Source: Parascedosporium putredinis
Taxonomy: Eukaryota > Ascomycota > Sordariomycetes > Microascales > Microascaceae
Direction of reading: 5' to 3'
Length of the DNA: 64,000 nt
NCBI GenBank assembly: GCA_949357655.1
Contig: CASHTG010000013.1
Coordinates: 496,001-560,000, forward strand
The notes below the pieces were generated by a model, which had not been told where the DNA came from, made no database searches, and was given only the letters and a program-made list of their open reading frames with translations. The position numbers and the translations under genes are program-made. Shown piece by piece: positions 32,740 to 45,353 of the stretch. Every line of letters starts with the position of its first letter. The first letter of the stretch is position 1.

Positions 32740-35700
32740 TTAAAGCCTTCCGTTCCACCTAATTATAGCAACCTCGCCATTTCTAGCGCATAACAGGGTC
32801 CCTTTCTTATTCATTAAAATCATATGTAGGGCTTCTCCATTGACCCAGTCCCGTGGTAAGAAGTAAAGACGTTTCGGCGGCCCCATGTTCCCGCCGATAG
32901 TAGCTGTGCAGATCCAATTGTCGTGGTCCATAAAAACTAGTCGATCCCGGAAGGTGCCGAGGAGGTGTCTCACCGCGTCTCCGAGGTCGAGATGTGTTGC
33001 CCGTGTGGCGATGCTCATAGAATGTGGCGTGAGGTTGGAGGTCTCAAGTAAGTTAACTCGTAGTCTACGGCGGCGCTGCGACAACTGCTCCTGCGTAGTG
33101 TCGTATACCAAGTACCGTCTACTCTCAGTTATAAGAGTCGTGTTCACTTTTTCTTGCGCATTTGCCGGTCCACCAACCACAAAAGATGGAATATCAACGG
33201 GGCAATCTATGCCCGGATTGAGTGGCTTGTTGTCTGTGGTCGCTATGCTCTCAAGAGTCCCCCATGCGTAGATGGACTGCCGGTTAGGTTCCAAACATAA
33301 AAGTTGAGATTCGTCGTTGGGGTTGTTCATCCATTTGCACCTTTGCTCTGATTGTCTTGCCCTCTTGCATAATTGAGCCTTCTCCCTGGTGTTCCATAAG
33401 TAGCATGCAGCATCGGTGCTGATGAAAAGCAGTCTCTCGTCTAGGCTGAACAATAGTTGCAAAATAGCGCCCTCAACCCTTGTTTCGAACAAGGCATATA
33501 CTGCCCATTTGTTGTCATCCTTAAATTTGAGCCTCTTAGCGATTACCTTCCCGGAGTCATCCGCAGAGGCCAGAAACCGGCGCGAGGAAGACCAATCAAT
33601 GGCGACAATATCGACATGCGCGGAATGAATGCTGACCTTTCTGACTCTAAGGCCACCGCTCATGTCGTGAATGGACACGGATCCATCATCTCGGCCGCAA
33701 CAAAAGAACTCATCCTCGTTGTCGCATACTAAAGCTGTGACGTGTCCATTTTTGTTCTGATCTTCGGCAAAGACGACATCGCTCACAACCTCTGAGGTGG
33801 CGGTTTCATCTAAACTGTTTGTTCTTTCTTCTTCGTCGAGCTCTTCAACTCGTACGAGGATTTCTGGCGCCCATACGTTGCATCGTGAACCCCGGACGTC
33901 ATAGATGCGCTGACTGTCGGGACTAAAAGCCAAATCACGGACGAATTCCGTTGACTGCAACGTGTATATGAGGTTGAGCTTCGGTAACCCCCATACGCTG
34001 ACAGAACCATTATTGCTGCTCGTTAGAATATATGTTCCGTCGTCGTTGAGGATCATCTCCCGAGCTTCAGTATCCCCGAATTCTAGTTGCGTGTCGTCTA
34101 CAAAGCTCCAGGCGAGAATTGTGGTGTCTTGATAGAGGATGAACAGTATAGAACCATTAGGATGCCACCTCGCAATTTCCGGAGAGTTGAACACGTCTCC
34201 TCCCTCGTCTACACGGTCCCTGTCATCTAAGCGAATGACGGTTCGGGGCTCTGACTCATGGCCGCTTGCGACGTCCAGGACAATGACAGGTTTTCCACGA
34301 AACCCTATAGCAAGCTTCGTGTGATCCGGACTTAGAACCATGAAGCGCGGGCAATTCCCAAGCCATTTAGCATCCGTGGCGGTAAAAGAGTACTCTCCTG
34401 AGACGTCTCGAGATCATACTTGATGATAGAGCAATCATCATAACTAATAGCTAGGTTCGCACCTGTTTTGGCGAAATTCAGGCTCACGAGATGGCCGAGG
34501 CCATGTTTCGGAACTGAGTGAAGCTTTGTACCCGTGGAGATATCCCAAATCGCAATTGTCTGTCTTCCGCCAGTGACTACCTGACTTCCCGTTTTATTCG
34601 TTTCCATTATAGTTACCCATTCCCCGTGGCGTATTCTATGTAGCTCTTCGCACGTCTCCGTGCTCCATATAATTACGATGCCGCCATAGGAGATCAGCGT
34701 GAGAAAGTAGAAGCCTGTACACCGGATGCTCGCCGCAATCTCATCCTGGTCAACGGAGAGACGTGCTAGATTATCGTCCCAATTAGACCTGCTAAGACCA
34801 TCCACTGTAAGGAGATGACTACCGTCTTTTCGGCAATAGATGGTTGCGACAGCTGATGTGGCGGGGCATAGCGGAGGGATGTGTCTGTGAATGCTTGAAG
34901 GACTCTGTGTTAGATTATCGCCGAATTTAGTTACAAGCCTGATGAGATCCTCCGTCCATCGTGCTAGAAAATCTGTCTCGGACGAGTTTGGGCTACTTGG
35001 GTTATTGTGTCGCCCGAGCTTCCGTCTGCGCCGTAGCCACCTTTTTAGGTATTCCGCAGCCCTAGGAATAATGCGAAGACAGCCTGACATGGCCACGGCC
35101 TGGATCCAGAAAAGTATATGTTTGTTGCAGAAAAGCAACAATGACGATACTAAATCGGGGGCTCTAGCACTTGCTAAACCGACGTGGAACGCCCAGAAAT
35201 TGACAGCGTATCTTAGGAATGGGAATTCGTTGTAAAGCGGCTCCAGTTTGTTGCAACTCGTCGTGGGTTGCAGCTCAAGGACCCCAGCTAACGCCTGCCT
35301 CCAGGTGTCTTGACATAAGTACCGTAAGCAGACAACCGCGAGGTGATCATGCTCAACCAGTATGTCAAGCGATGGATCAAGGAGAAATTGGCGCGCAGTT
35401 CCGTGGATGAGGCAGACAGTGTCTTGGTCAATGCGTACAAACTGGCTACACAACTGAATAACGGTCTCCGCCAAGTTCACAAAACCGTCAAATTCTGGTT
35501 TGAGCGCAGTCTCCAGTTCCAGTAGCGTGAGCGGGCGGAATGCGCATGTCGCCCATGTAAGGACTCTGAATCCAATATCTCGAAACCGGGGCGATTGGTT
35601 CTGCAAGTTATGCATCATGCGTGCGTACATGGTATGCATGTCACTAGGGACACTATTGAGCGCGCCATCGATATCCGCCATAGTATGCCAGTTCTCTGAT

Positions 35701-37935
35701 AACGAGTCCAACGCTAGTTTAGTCCAAAGGAAGGATCCCTCAGCTTTCTTTGCGATACGCTGAATCACAAGCTTCTGGAGCGCTTCGTCTTGGGGCAGGC
35801 CTGATCGAACCACTGCGTGGATATAATTTTTGATGTCGTCCTCGGTGTTGGCTATAGATATCGGCTCTATGAAGACTGAATCTATATGGGGCCCAGCAAG
35901 GCTTGTCAACTCCCTTTTCGGGCGGCTAACGAGCAACAGTTTTATACAACTCCGCGGCTTCATTTGCATCAACTGCTGTAGGAACAATTTGGGGGCATCG
36001 GCTTCATCGATTCCGTCGAATACCCAATGTAACGCAGAGCCGAAATCCATCTGAAAGACGATTTTCTCATAAATCGTGTCCCAGATGACTTGAAATTTCT
36101 GAAAGGTCGCTGAGAACTTGGTTTGCTCATGTAGCTCGAGCAACCTCTCCGCAAATGTCGGGTATGTTATGGCAAGTTGGTATGCGATAGCTCTTAGGCA
36201 ATAAGAAGCGCTCCTCTTAGTTGGCTGAGCGGCAACAAAAAGTAATATTGGCAGTGTATAGCTTTTTGGATATTATCGACAACTTGGGCAGCCAGCGTCG
36301 ATTTCCCCGAGCCTGGAAGGCCGGTGAGCCACAGTACTTTATAACGGTTACTTGACGTATCCAGCCATCTTCGGAAACTTTCACCCTGAAAAAGCCAGCG
36401 ACATGATCCCGGAAAAGCGCGATTAAGGTGTTTCCCGAGATCACCCTTGACGTCTTCTTCGATACCAAGGATTGATTGTAGGGTGCTCGTTATATTTCCA
36501 GTCAAGGGGAGCTGATTTGATTCCGTATACGCTAGTCGACGGCTGTTAGGAAATCTTTTAAGGTATACTCTTGAGAATACATTATAAAAGGGAGACACTC
36601 GGTTATACCTCTAGCTCGCATATCTTTTGTAAGTTGTCGAAGGAGACTTACGGCCCGTATATAGTTAGGATCTGAACAACTACTGAATTTACAGATTGTA
36701 TGATGGTCAGCATCGATTGGAATCGATATCTCCTTTGGATAGTTTAAAACCCCAGAGTCCCTGCTAACAATCTAGTGAAACGAGGCCGAGATAAGTATAC
36801 ATACCAGAGTAGCAGGAGGATGATAAACTAGCTCACCAATCTTTTCACCCCCGCCATTAACCTAGTTGGGAGAGTTTCGTATAGAGAGATGAGTTGCCAT
36901 GGGCTGCAAATCATTCGAAACTGCTCATTGATATCTTCAATTGAAGTTGAAGAGGTCTCCAACTCCGAGACGTATATCTTTGTAGATGTGCCAACCATGA
37001 TAGATAGGAAGCGGTTTAAAGTACGCGCGTGTGATGATCCTCTGTGAGGTGTAGAGAAAAAGAGAACACCGGACACTTTTGATAGTATAAATGAGTAGTG
37101 TTCATCGTATTTACCAATAATTAATGCCTTTTGCCCGACCATAGATTGTTAGCCGGAAACTAGCCGTGTCTAGAAAGCACGTCCTCATGTTACCTTTTTC
37201 ACCACTAGCCCCCCATAGAATGGGCTACAAAGATGATAGGTCTCTGCGGAGTTCATTAGCACCAAGCCTCCCTCTTCATCATAGTTACAGCGGTAGCATG
37301 CTGGTCCTTCACTAGGGTCACTTGATATATGTCTTCGTGGTAACTCACTGATCCAATGCCATCTTCACCACCACGTCCATAGGTCTTCATCCCAGCCAAA
37401 AGGCCCTTCGAAAAGTCCAAAAGGCTTAGTGGGTTCTCCGAATCTCGAAAGTTAGCGTTGTAGCCATACGAGAACACTCGGCATTGGGAAAGTCCTTCCT
37501 CATGGCGGATCCAAGCAGGCCAGAAAACATCTCGCCTCCTTTCCCATGACCATGTTCTTATAGAGGACCCCCAAGGCCATGGACAAAAATGATGTCGGCG
37601 TGAGATCGAGATGAACCATGAATGAAGTTGAGACCCAATGGGTCCTGAGTCTCTGCCACCTGGCTGGTTCGTTGTTCTGGGAGGTGGCTGGATGTTACGG
37701 AGATGGAACCACTGTCCGATAGCGCTGAGAAGGCCTTGCTTCTATGTGAATTTGTATTAGAGAGTAGGGGCTGTTCCTGTCCGAGCTGTAAGATTGATCG
37801 GAATGGAAGGGCGGGGGTTTGGCCATCATCATCATTCTCTACTATGGCCGACGGACCAACGTCACGGCCCCGACGGTGGCTCTGGTCACGGGAAGTTGGG
37901 CTCGTTGCTCGAAATCCGTGAGACTGCTCGACCAC
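32740..37935 (-). CDS. NLR-type protein: SesB-like hydrolase, NACHT, beta-propeller
   Basis: A STAND NTPase with three parts. N-terminal: a SesB-like alpha/beta-hydrolase (ADIIFVHGLGG, FSYGYNANFRD, nucleophile elbow AHSMGGLVVKKALIIG, FFSTPHRGSSHA). Centre: NACHT, with LLGIEEDVK-type linker, Walker A WLTGLPGSGKST and Walker B HWVFDGIDEADAP. C-terminal: WD40-like repeats (IIWSTETCEELHRI, IAIWDISTGTKLHSV, SVWGLPKLNLIYTLQS). Introns join KK to ALIIG (37130-37180) and link the regions at about 36770-36840. Frame breaks fall in C5 at 37568-37572, C6 at 37209-37214, A5 at 36237-36241 and near 34350-34420. Restoring one base in each of the three runs gives the family frame. Fungal NLRs of this architecture act in allorecognition and xenorecognition, with the propeller as sensor and the N-domain as effector. 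Start taken at the first ATG; the N-terminal 80 residues are low-complexity. Confidence 0.9.
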
Positions 37936-39530
37936 GAGCCTTAGCCGCTACTCAATATATGACCTTCTACGAGTGTATAGGGTGGTAGCTCACCATCGAC
38001 ATCACTGAGGCGTTGCGTGTTGGCCAAACTGCGTACGGTTTTCGCGATGCACAAGTTGCAGGCAGACAGCATCGTTGTATTGCCTTGTTTTGGTTAAGTA
38101 GTCCGCCTCCGCCTCCGCCTCCCGCACTATTTCACACGCTGGCTGCTGAATACTGGACGAAGGGCCATCAAGTTGACTGATGTGATGCGGGGGTGCACAG
38201 GTCTACATACCTAAACAGAACGATATAATTGGTTCCCGCTCTTCCTAACCGCCCTGCCCCCACGTCACATATTAGGCGAAATATGGGACGTGCGGACTCG
38301 TCTTTGATTCGCAAATCAACAGGCACCGGTCTCTCTTTCTGACTTCGTCGAGCCAAGTCAATAAACTAACCCTAAGAAAAAAAAATTTACAGGGCTTCTC
38401 ACTTCCTCTTATATCAAGATGGACTGCTCGGCACCCCTCCCCACGATATGAACGACGACTAACATTGATTCTAGAAGATGAGTGGGATGATAGAAATCTA
38501 TTCTAAACTGTCGGTATTGATGGTAGGCCAGGCACCTCCTTGCATCAAGGACGGATCCGCTACTCTTTACGATAAGGTATCGGTATAGTAATCTTAATTC
38601 CGGGGTGTAATCAACGACAAGTGTGAGACCTCTTCTTTACTTGAATTACGGTACGGTCAATATCTAACTATATATAGTGTGAAGGATAATAGGAGGATAG
38701 CATGTCAGAAGTACTTCCCTAACGACCTGAGAGTCCTTTAAGGAGAGCATACTAAGTCTACTCTCACTAATAATCAAGATCTAGATTTGGAGGAGGAAGA
38801 GGAAGAGGAAAAGGAGGAGTACTGGTACTTATAATAGTATCAAAAGTCATGAGGGGATAGATTATAGAGACTACATATTCGCCTACGAGAAAAGATATGA
38901 CCTTATACCCGTAAGATACACACCCCTAACGTCAATAGTCGCGAGAACTTGGCTCGCAGCGCATTCGGTAGCTTTTGCTATAGCGTAGAGACGAAAGGTC
39001 ATATACTATTTCAGGGTGAAAGCGATTACATATGACCATAGCTCGCAGAGAATTGAGGGTCCCGTCCGCTCCCCTATACACAAGCTGCGAAGCGCCGGAC
39101 TAGTAGTTGGGTCGGTGACGACCAGCGAATCCCCGGTGTTATATGTTTTTGTCCCTCCCATAGACATCTTTATTTCCCCTTCTTTTAGTTTTGTCCTTTT
39201 TTAAACAAAAACTTTTACTTCCCCTCGTTGTAATAGTTTGCCGCGTCGTATCATCTACTCTTCAGTAGCGTCTCACTTTGTCTCGAAAGCGTCGAGGCTA
39301 ACAATGATGTTTAGATGCCATTTGCGTGTCTATTTACTGTAGCGGCTAGTGTAAGTGCTATTTGACGAACGCTAACCTGATCTATGCGCCCGAGGCATGC
39401 GGTGATAGTTGCTAAAGGCAATTTCTCCGCGGATATTGGCGCTAACGGATCGGGGTCGCGTGAATTCTCGCTGATTCAGTTGAGCTTTGGCGGTGAAAAA
39501 GCCGAGCTTCCTATCAGTTGTTAATGTCTC
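37936..39530. other. Intergenic with simple repeats
   Basis: No gene seen. Contains a CCGCCT hexamer run at about 38103-38121 and a purine-rich GGA/AAG stretch at about 38786-38819. From 38480 to 39250 composition is AT-shifted. Confidence 0.5.
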
Positions 39531-42431
39531 TCACGCTAAAGTAATCGTTTCCCAACTAGGTTCCTTTCTCTCGCCGTCCTCCTTCAAAGGACAATAGCAC
39601 TCCCCAACAAGTTCAAACCTGCCCTCCTCTATATCTCCATCCATTCTCACGACGACCGACATGTCAGCCCCATGGAGCATGCAAACCAAGTCCCCCACCT
39701 CCGTCGTCTCCGGCACCCACGCCAACCCCCGTCCCGTGTGACCGCCACCCTCCTCCCCACGCCCAGGTTTTGAATAACGCGGATGAGCGTGTCGTAAGAC
39801 TCTTCCCCGGTAGGACCGAGGGCTAGCTCGCCCCCGCCCAAAGCCTGCCTCAAAGCCCGCTCCGTGGCCGCCCCCGTCTGCTGCGCCGCCAGGAAGGTGA
39901 GGAATGCGAAGTAGGATGCCCACGGCTTCCCTCAAACCCTTCCATTCCCGTTCGCTTTGGATGGCACCGTGATGTGATGTCGAGAATCAGCTTTTCCCAC
40001 GAGCTTACGTTGGATGGTGTGGGTGGGGGTAGTAGACTGTCGGGCATGTTCATCTTGCCCTTCCAGATCCGGTTATAGATCTCCTCCTTCAAGGAGTCTT
40101 CATCGTCTCGCGCAGCCTTCTCTGTTCCATCTGCTACTTCAAGAGTATCCGTCTTCCCAATCATGGCCATCCACTCTTCATGAAGCTGCCCAAAGTTACG
40201 GACTTCCTTCCGTAGGATGGACACGGCAGATATCGCGTCGACGATACGACCAGACAGTTTCAGAATGTTCGGATCCTCCTCGCTCCAGTCTATCGGAGGT
40301 ATGTCGCTCCCACACCCTTTGAAGTTGGCAGCCTTGAGACTCGGCAGCGTCACGAGGGGGACAGCTCTTCCCTTCAGCGAGATCGAGTAGTCAGGCACCC
40401 AGGACGGCAGACCGACGGTCCTGTGTGGCCGGTCTTCAAGGGATGTCTCGAGGCAGCTGAGTAAGGCTAGGCTGCTGTCCGCAAGGCAACGCCGGGCGGT
40501 GAAGTTGCGGTATACTTCGGCGACAGGGAGGTCGTAGTCTTGAGCTTGAACACCCGTCGTATCGTCCGGTTGGCCTTTTTAGAAGACTAGAAGGCACCAA
40601 GGCTTCGTTAGTGGTTATTTGAAGAAAAGAAAAAGTTGAGCAAACCCTCATTTTGGCAACCTTACCCTAGGTACCATGTACTCAAGCCCCCAGCCTCGTG
40701 TGGCTTCATCCCCATCTGCAGACAAGTCATAGCCAAGCGCAACTCTGCGGGCACCCTCGGGGCTCCATCCTAAATGCGGATCGGTCTTCATCCGTTCGGC
40801 GAGGCTGGGCTTCATCGGTTTGTGACCTGCCTCGTTTTCTTCCGACCCGCCGTCGCTGCCAGAATCCGAAGAGTCCCACGCCCTGATCATTTGCCCGAGG
40901 AGCCCCTTGACCATGGTGATGGAACTATCGGGAAAGACTGACTTTCCCGGGCCAAAATTGCCATTGGTGAAGGACGCGAGCACCTCGTCGTATGCTACGA
41001 GGACGCTCTCCACGTCCAGCGAGAGACGGCGGTACGTGACCAGCTCGTCCGAGGACACGAACTTGTCCGCCATCCCATCGAGGAACCTCCGTATGGCTAC
41101 ATACTGGGTGTCGGCTCTCGATCGATCGACCGGCTGCTCGACGCCAGCCTCCCCAACCGCGTTGTCTTTGACGAGCGTGAGTAGGGCGAGCACGGCTCTA
41201 TAATAATCCTCCACATATACGCGTATAGTATCTATCCGCCCGTTGGCGGAGCTATTGTGACCGTAGCCCATGTGATCCTCCCATTTCGTCTGGGCCCAGT
41301 TCGCCGCCATCTTCCGCCCAAGAACAGGCCCCAAAAGATTTAGCTGCCCGAACTCTTCCGCGGTCGGGTACACCGGAAGCTCGCCGAACAGCTCTAGATC
41401 AAAGGTCTCTGGGACTCCGCCGAACGCGAGGACCTTGTCTCGGGGGTCTGTCACCTCAAAGTCGCGCAGCACATATGCGAGACGAGACTGCGAAAGGTCT
41501 CCGCGGTCAAGCGAACCGTACGCCCTTTCTAACTCGCGGCCGAAGGAAACCAAAGGCGCAGCGGCATCCATCACGGGCTCCAACTTGAGTCCCGCCCTTC
41601 CGATCGTCCGGCACGCCTTTCGGAATTTTGTGTACGATAGAGAACCGATCTTACCCAGGGTGGTGATGGTGGCCTCACTCTCCGCGCGGTCGCCGAAGAG
41701 CAGGATTATAGAGCTGAGGGAAACTATTGCTTCCCCGACGCACCAGAGACGTCGGAAAACAGGTCTTTCCAGAAGCAGGGGCACGGACTCGATTTCGGCA
41801 CGGTCGAGTTGCGGAATCTCCCGTTGGAGCTTTTCCGCTACCATTACGTTTTTGACGGTCTCGATAGTCTTGCGCGTAGACGGGTCTTGGCCTCCGAGCC
41901 AGAGGGTTGTGCCGCTCGCGCGCTGATAGATGCGCGGAAGCATGGCGATGTGGCCCGCTCGCTCCGCATTATCATCTAAGTTGACGCAGAGGGCATCGGC
42001 CCAAACCTTAACTGGTAGATATCTGTGGCGAATTTGCCTGAGCGCATCCCTGAGAGTGGTCGGCACGAGAATTGTTTTCTCGTGAGCGTAGATGGGGTGC
42101 CGAAACGTGAACTGCTGCCGGAGATTTGACTCCGGCAGGACTCTCTCGCCGCTGATGGTTAGCAGATCATACTGGGGATCTACTCGTGCGTACGAGATTG
42201 CGCGGTACGGAGGAATGTTGAACGCGTCAAGCTTGTAAGTTTCGATGTTGCAGTGGATGGGAGACGACCATGTCCCGGGAGGAGCTCGACCAGGCGGAAA
42301 TCCTCCGGACCAAGCCTGGGGAAGACGTATGTCGGGGGAAATAGAGCAATTTCAGTCGTGAACTCCTTATTGTCGCTTTCCACGATCGCTATAGCCAGAG
42401 GGGTCCTCTGACTGTGCTCGGAGGATGTCAT
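39531..42431 (-). CDS. HET-domain protein 2
   Basis: A second heterokaryon-incompatibility protein. The order is: FRLVELLPG leading into the HET core with YRAISYARVD; LRQIRHRYLPVKVWADALCVNLDD; MLPRIYQRASGTTLWLGG; RPVFRRLWCVGEAIV; DPRDKVLAFGGV. After an intron near 40610-40670 the C-terminus continues with EVYRNFTARRCLADSSLALL, LPSWVPDYS and the late VGDLVCMLHGADMSVVVR block preceding VGECYC. The frame breaks at about 42280 (CCCGGG, one base short) and at two or more places between 39700 and 39970. One-base restoration at the first recovers the HET N-terminus. The ATG at 42431 (MTSSEHSQRTP) is preferred to the upstream in-frame ATG at 42512. It is only distantly similar to HET1, so the two are not a recent duplication. 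Confidence 0.87.
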
Positions 42432-42897
42432 CGTACCGGGACTATACGTCAGCGCTACACGTGTGTACAACGGGTCATCGAAATACGCTATGTTCACGTG
42501 GATCACCAGCATTTATAGAAAAATATATAATGTGTGTTGAACCCCTGCAGATGCCAAGCGTTGGGTTCGACGCAAGGTTCTCCGTTGGTCTCGCAGTCCC
42601 AATGTTGTCAGAGCGGGATTGGATTGACCCGAGTGCTATGGAGTATTATACCCATCACAGCAATCGACCCTAGCACAACCCACAGTGCGATACCAAATTT
42701 AGGGGATAGTTTTCCCCTTAAATCCACTTCGTCAACTGCCTGGATATACCTCGGTACTTGTGGACTTGCTAGCTATCGTCCGTGTGTCGAAGATGGATGG
42801 GTCAAGACCCGGTTGGGATAAGACGGGGATTAACAAATGGTTGCGAATAGGGACTAACCTAAAATAATCTTCAAATTATTAACCTATGCCTAGCTAC
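42432..42897. other. Spacer
   Basis: Gap of 466 bp between the HET2 5' side and the transporter 3' end. Nothing recognisable. Confidence 0.5.
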
Positions 42898-44740
42898 TCA
42901 TAGCTGGTACCTGAATAGCGGTGAGCGGTCACCCATCTCATCGAGCTCTTCGTCTCTATACCTAGTGGATATCTCCTCCGGCGACATAGCCCCCGTCTCT
43001 TATTTATCCTCCAGTATGTATAGTCTAGCGCGAGACATGAGACGATAGCTACACAGAGCAATCCAAGAGATAGTCCATAGGCGGTAGGGTACTTAGGAGC
43101 CTCGGAGTTGATAAAAATGTAGCTACCGCCGAATCCACTGACATTCCCCATCATAATCATGAAGCCCAGGCCCATTGCTCGCTTTGCGGGGCCGGCAAGG
43201 TTATCCGACGACCAGGAGTTGATACCTGGGAGGGTGGGATAAGTACCTGCGCACACTATAAAGAGACAGAAGTACGCTAATGCAATGTTGTCCTTGAGCT
43301 TATCTGAGACCACATAGAGGATTGCGAATCCGACAAGTGTTATTATCTGGGGTCCAACCATGAAGGGCATGCGCCATCGGTACTTGTCAGAGAACCATGC
43401 GCAGCACAAGGAGGCTAATGCGGCTATCACGTAGGGTCTTCTTTCCAATCAGCTAGGGTACGCAAGGACGGGATGGAATGTTCGGGGGCACGTACGGGGC
43501 GGTCATAAGTTGCGCTTTAGTCGACGTAAAGCCCATATTTTTAACGATTTGCGGCATTGTAAACTTGACTCCGTATAATGGAATGCCCACACCGTTGAAG
43601 ATGAGGGCATGGACGTATAGCTGCCAATCCTTGACAACCTTGACCAAGGTCTTTCTGGTGTCTGCCTTCTTCTTTTCCACCTCGATTCGGCCTCGTGTAG
43701 CGTCGTGCAATAAATTGAGGAACCGAGCCTCATCTGGCGTCAACCACTTGGACAAAGATGGCGAATCTGGTAGGAAGAAAAAGCACATAATGCCGATTAG
43801 GACAGAAGCAATGCCCTCGAGAATAAAGATCCACCTCCAGCCTTCGAAACCCCTTACGCCGTGCATCTGAGCGATGGCTGCGGCCAGAAGACCAGAAAAC
43901 GCCCCCGAGGCCGCGCTGGCCGAATAGAAGATGGCCACGCGCCAGTAGGTTCGGGTAGGTGGATACCACTTGCTAATGAGGTAGACTGCCGCTGGGAAGA
44001 AACCAGATCTATAGCGAATATGTTAGCAAGTGTCGTTAAGACCCGCGTCAAGGAAGAAGTATCTATACTCGAAAAGACCAAGTAAAGCCCTACAGGCTGC
44101 TAAGCTTCCCATACTTTTCACGAAGCCCGTGAAGGTCATGACAAGGCCCCAGGCGGTGACAATGATGCCAAGATAATACGATGGCCGTTTGAATCGAAGA
44201 AGAATGGTGTTACTTGGAATCTCTATAAGCAGGGCCATCCGTTAGTCAAATAGTAGCCATGAACTTCTAGTCGTTATGTTCTTTACCAAATATAAGGTAC
44301 GGAATAAAGAATATTGCGGCAATTAAGTTGTAGTCCGTCCCCTTCATGTTGAGGTCTGCTTCTAAGCCCTCGATCTTTGCATTTCCTATGGCCTCGTTAA
44401 AAGAAGAAACGGCAAAGTTAACCCGAGACGGGCTTACCAATATTGGCGCGGTCAATGTGGCAGGCAAGATAGAGAAGAGTTAACATGGGCACGACGTGTA
44501 AGTCAACCTAGGTATCAAGTACGCTTGTTAGCATGCCTTCTCAAAGACTACCGATATAGGGCACCTTACCTTGCGAAAGATTTTGTCCTGCTCTGCAGGC
44601 TCTACACTACTCAAGAATAGCTCCTGCTCCTCTGTTAACATGTGGCCGTAGCCATTCTCGCGCGCATTGCCGAGTCGCTTTTCGTCAGACTTGTCCAGGT
44701 CAACATGGTGAATACTTCGTGCTGCCTCGTTGGCTTCCAT
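42898..44740 (-). CDS. MFS transporter, Dal5/Tna1-type anion:cation symporter
   Basis: A plasma-membrane permease of the fungal allantoate/nicotinate family (about 500 aa, 12 predicted TM segments). The family opening CHIDRANIGNAKIEGLEADL spans an intron. It is followed by FFIPYLIFEIPSNTILLRF, a loop with ISKWYPPTRT, GWRWIFILEGIASVLIG and FFFLPDSP, a cytoplasmic central loop (TLVKVVKDWQLYVHAL), then YVIAALASLCCAWFSDKYRWR and GSYIFINSEAPKYPTAYG. Introns include 44508-44569, one after ANIG, one after YLIF, one near 44010-44080, and one ending just before YVIAAL. A C5 run at 42990-42994 is one base short; restoring it gives the ordinary tail (MSPEEISTRYRDEELDEMG). It lies tail-side of the Zn2Cys6 gene on the same strand, suggesting a shared pathway. 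The substrate is likely a small carboxylate or N-containing anion. Confidence 0.92.
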
Positions 44741-45353
44741 AGTGATGCTTAGCTGGCTTGAGATCTAAGAAGTTAAATTGACGCCTCTTGCGCATTTCCA
44801 TATTTCACGAAGGGCGTAGTTCCCTTTTATCAACAAAACCCAGGCCTGTGGTTTCCCCATGTGGGGCATATCGATCGGCACCAGTGGCCGCGATAAACCA
44901 TGCCTCGGAAGACTTTCCGGCCCTACTTTACAGAAATGCCGTTAGAGCAAATGCGGGGAAGCTACCAAAAGCTCTAATTAGTCACTTTGAACTCACTAGC
45001 ACATACTTCGGAAGACTCTCCGAGTGGTTTTACGCTCGGTTCGTGAGCGGCAATTCTACTCACTGTCTACCTAGAGACTTCAAGGTTATCTACGAGATGC
45101 AGCCTGGCCTATACCTTTCTCTCCTGAGTAAAATTGCGACTGAACAACTCTTCAAGTCGCACGAGCTGGCATCGTCATTTCCCTCAATCTACTTATGCTA
45201 CTCGGGATCTATCCGTCTCGGATATTCTCCCCTGAGTTGTTCTAAGAGGCGGATGTTGGTATTATCCAAATACAGAGAAGTTTTCAATCTGCATCGTTGG
45301 TCTTTGACGATGACACCAACCACGAAACAATCTTATATTATCAAAAACTCTTG
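44741..45353. other. Spacer, transporter promoter side
   Basis: Gap of 613 bp between the transporter start and the 3' end of the Zn2Cys6 gene. A plus-strand frame at 44788-45357 has no recognised domain and was not called. Confidence 0.5.
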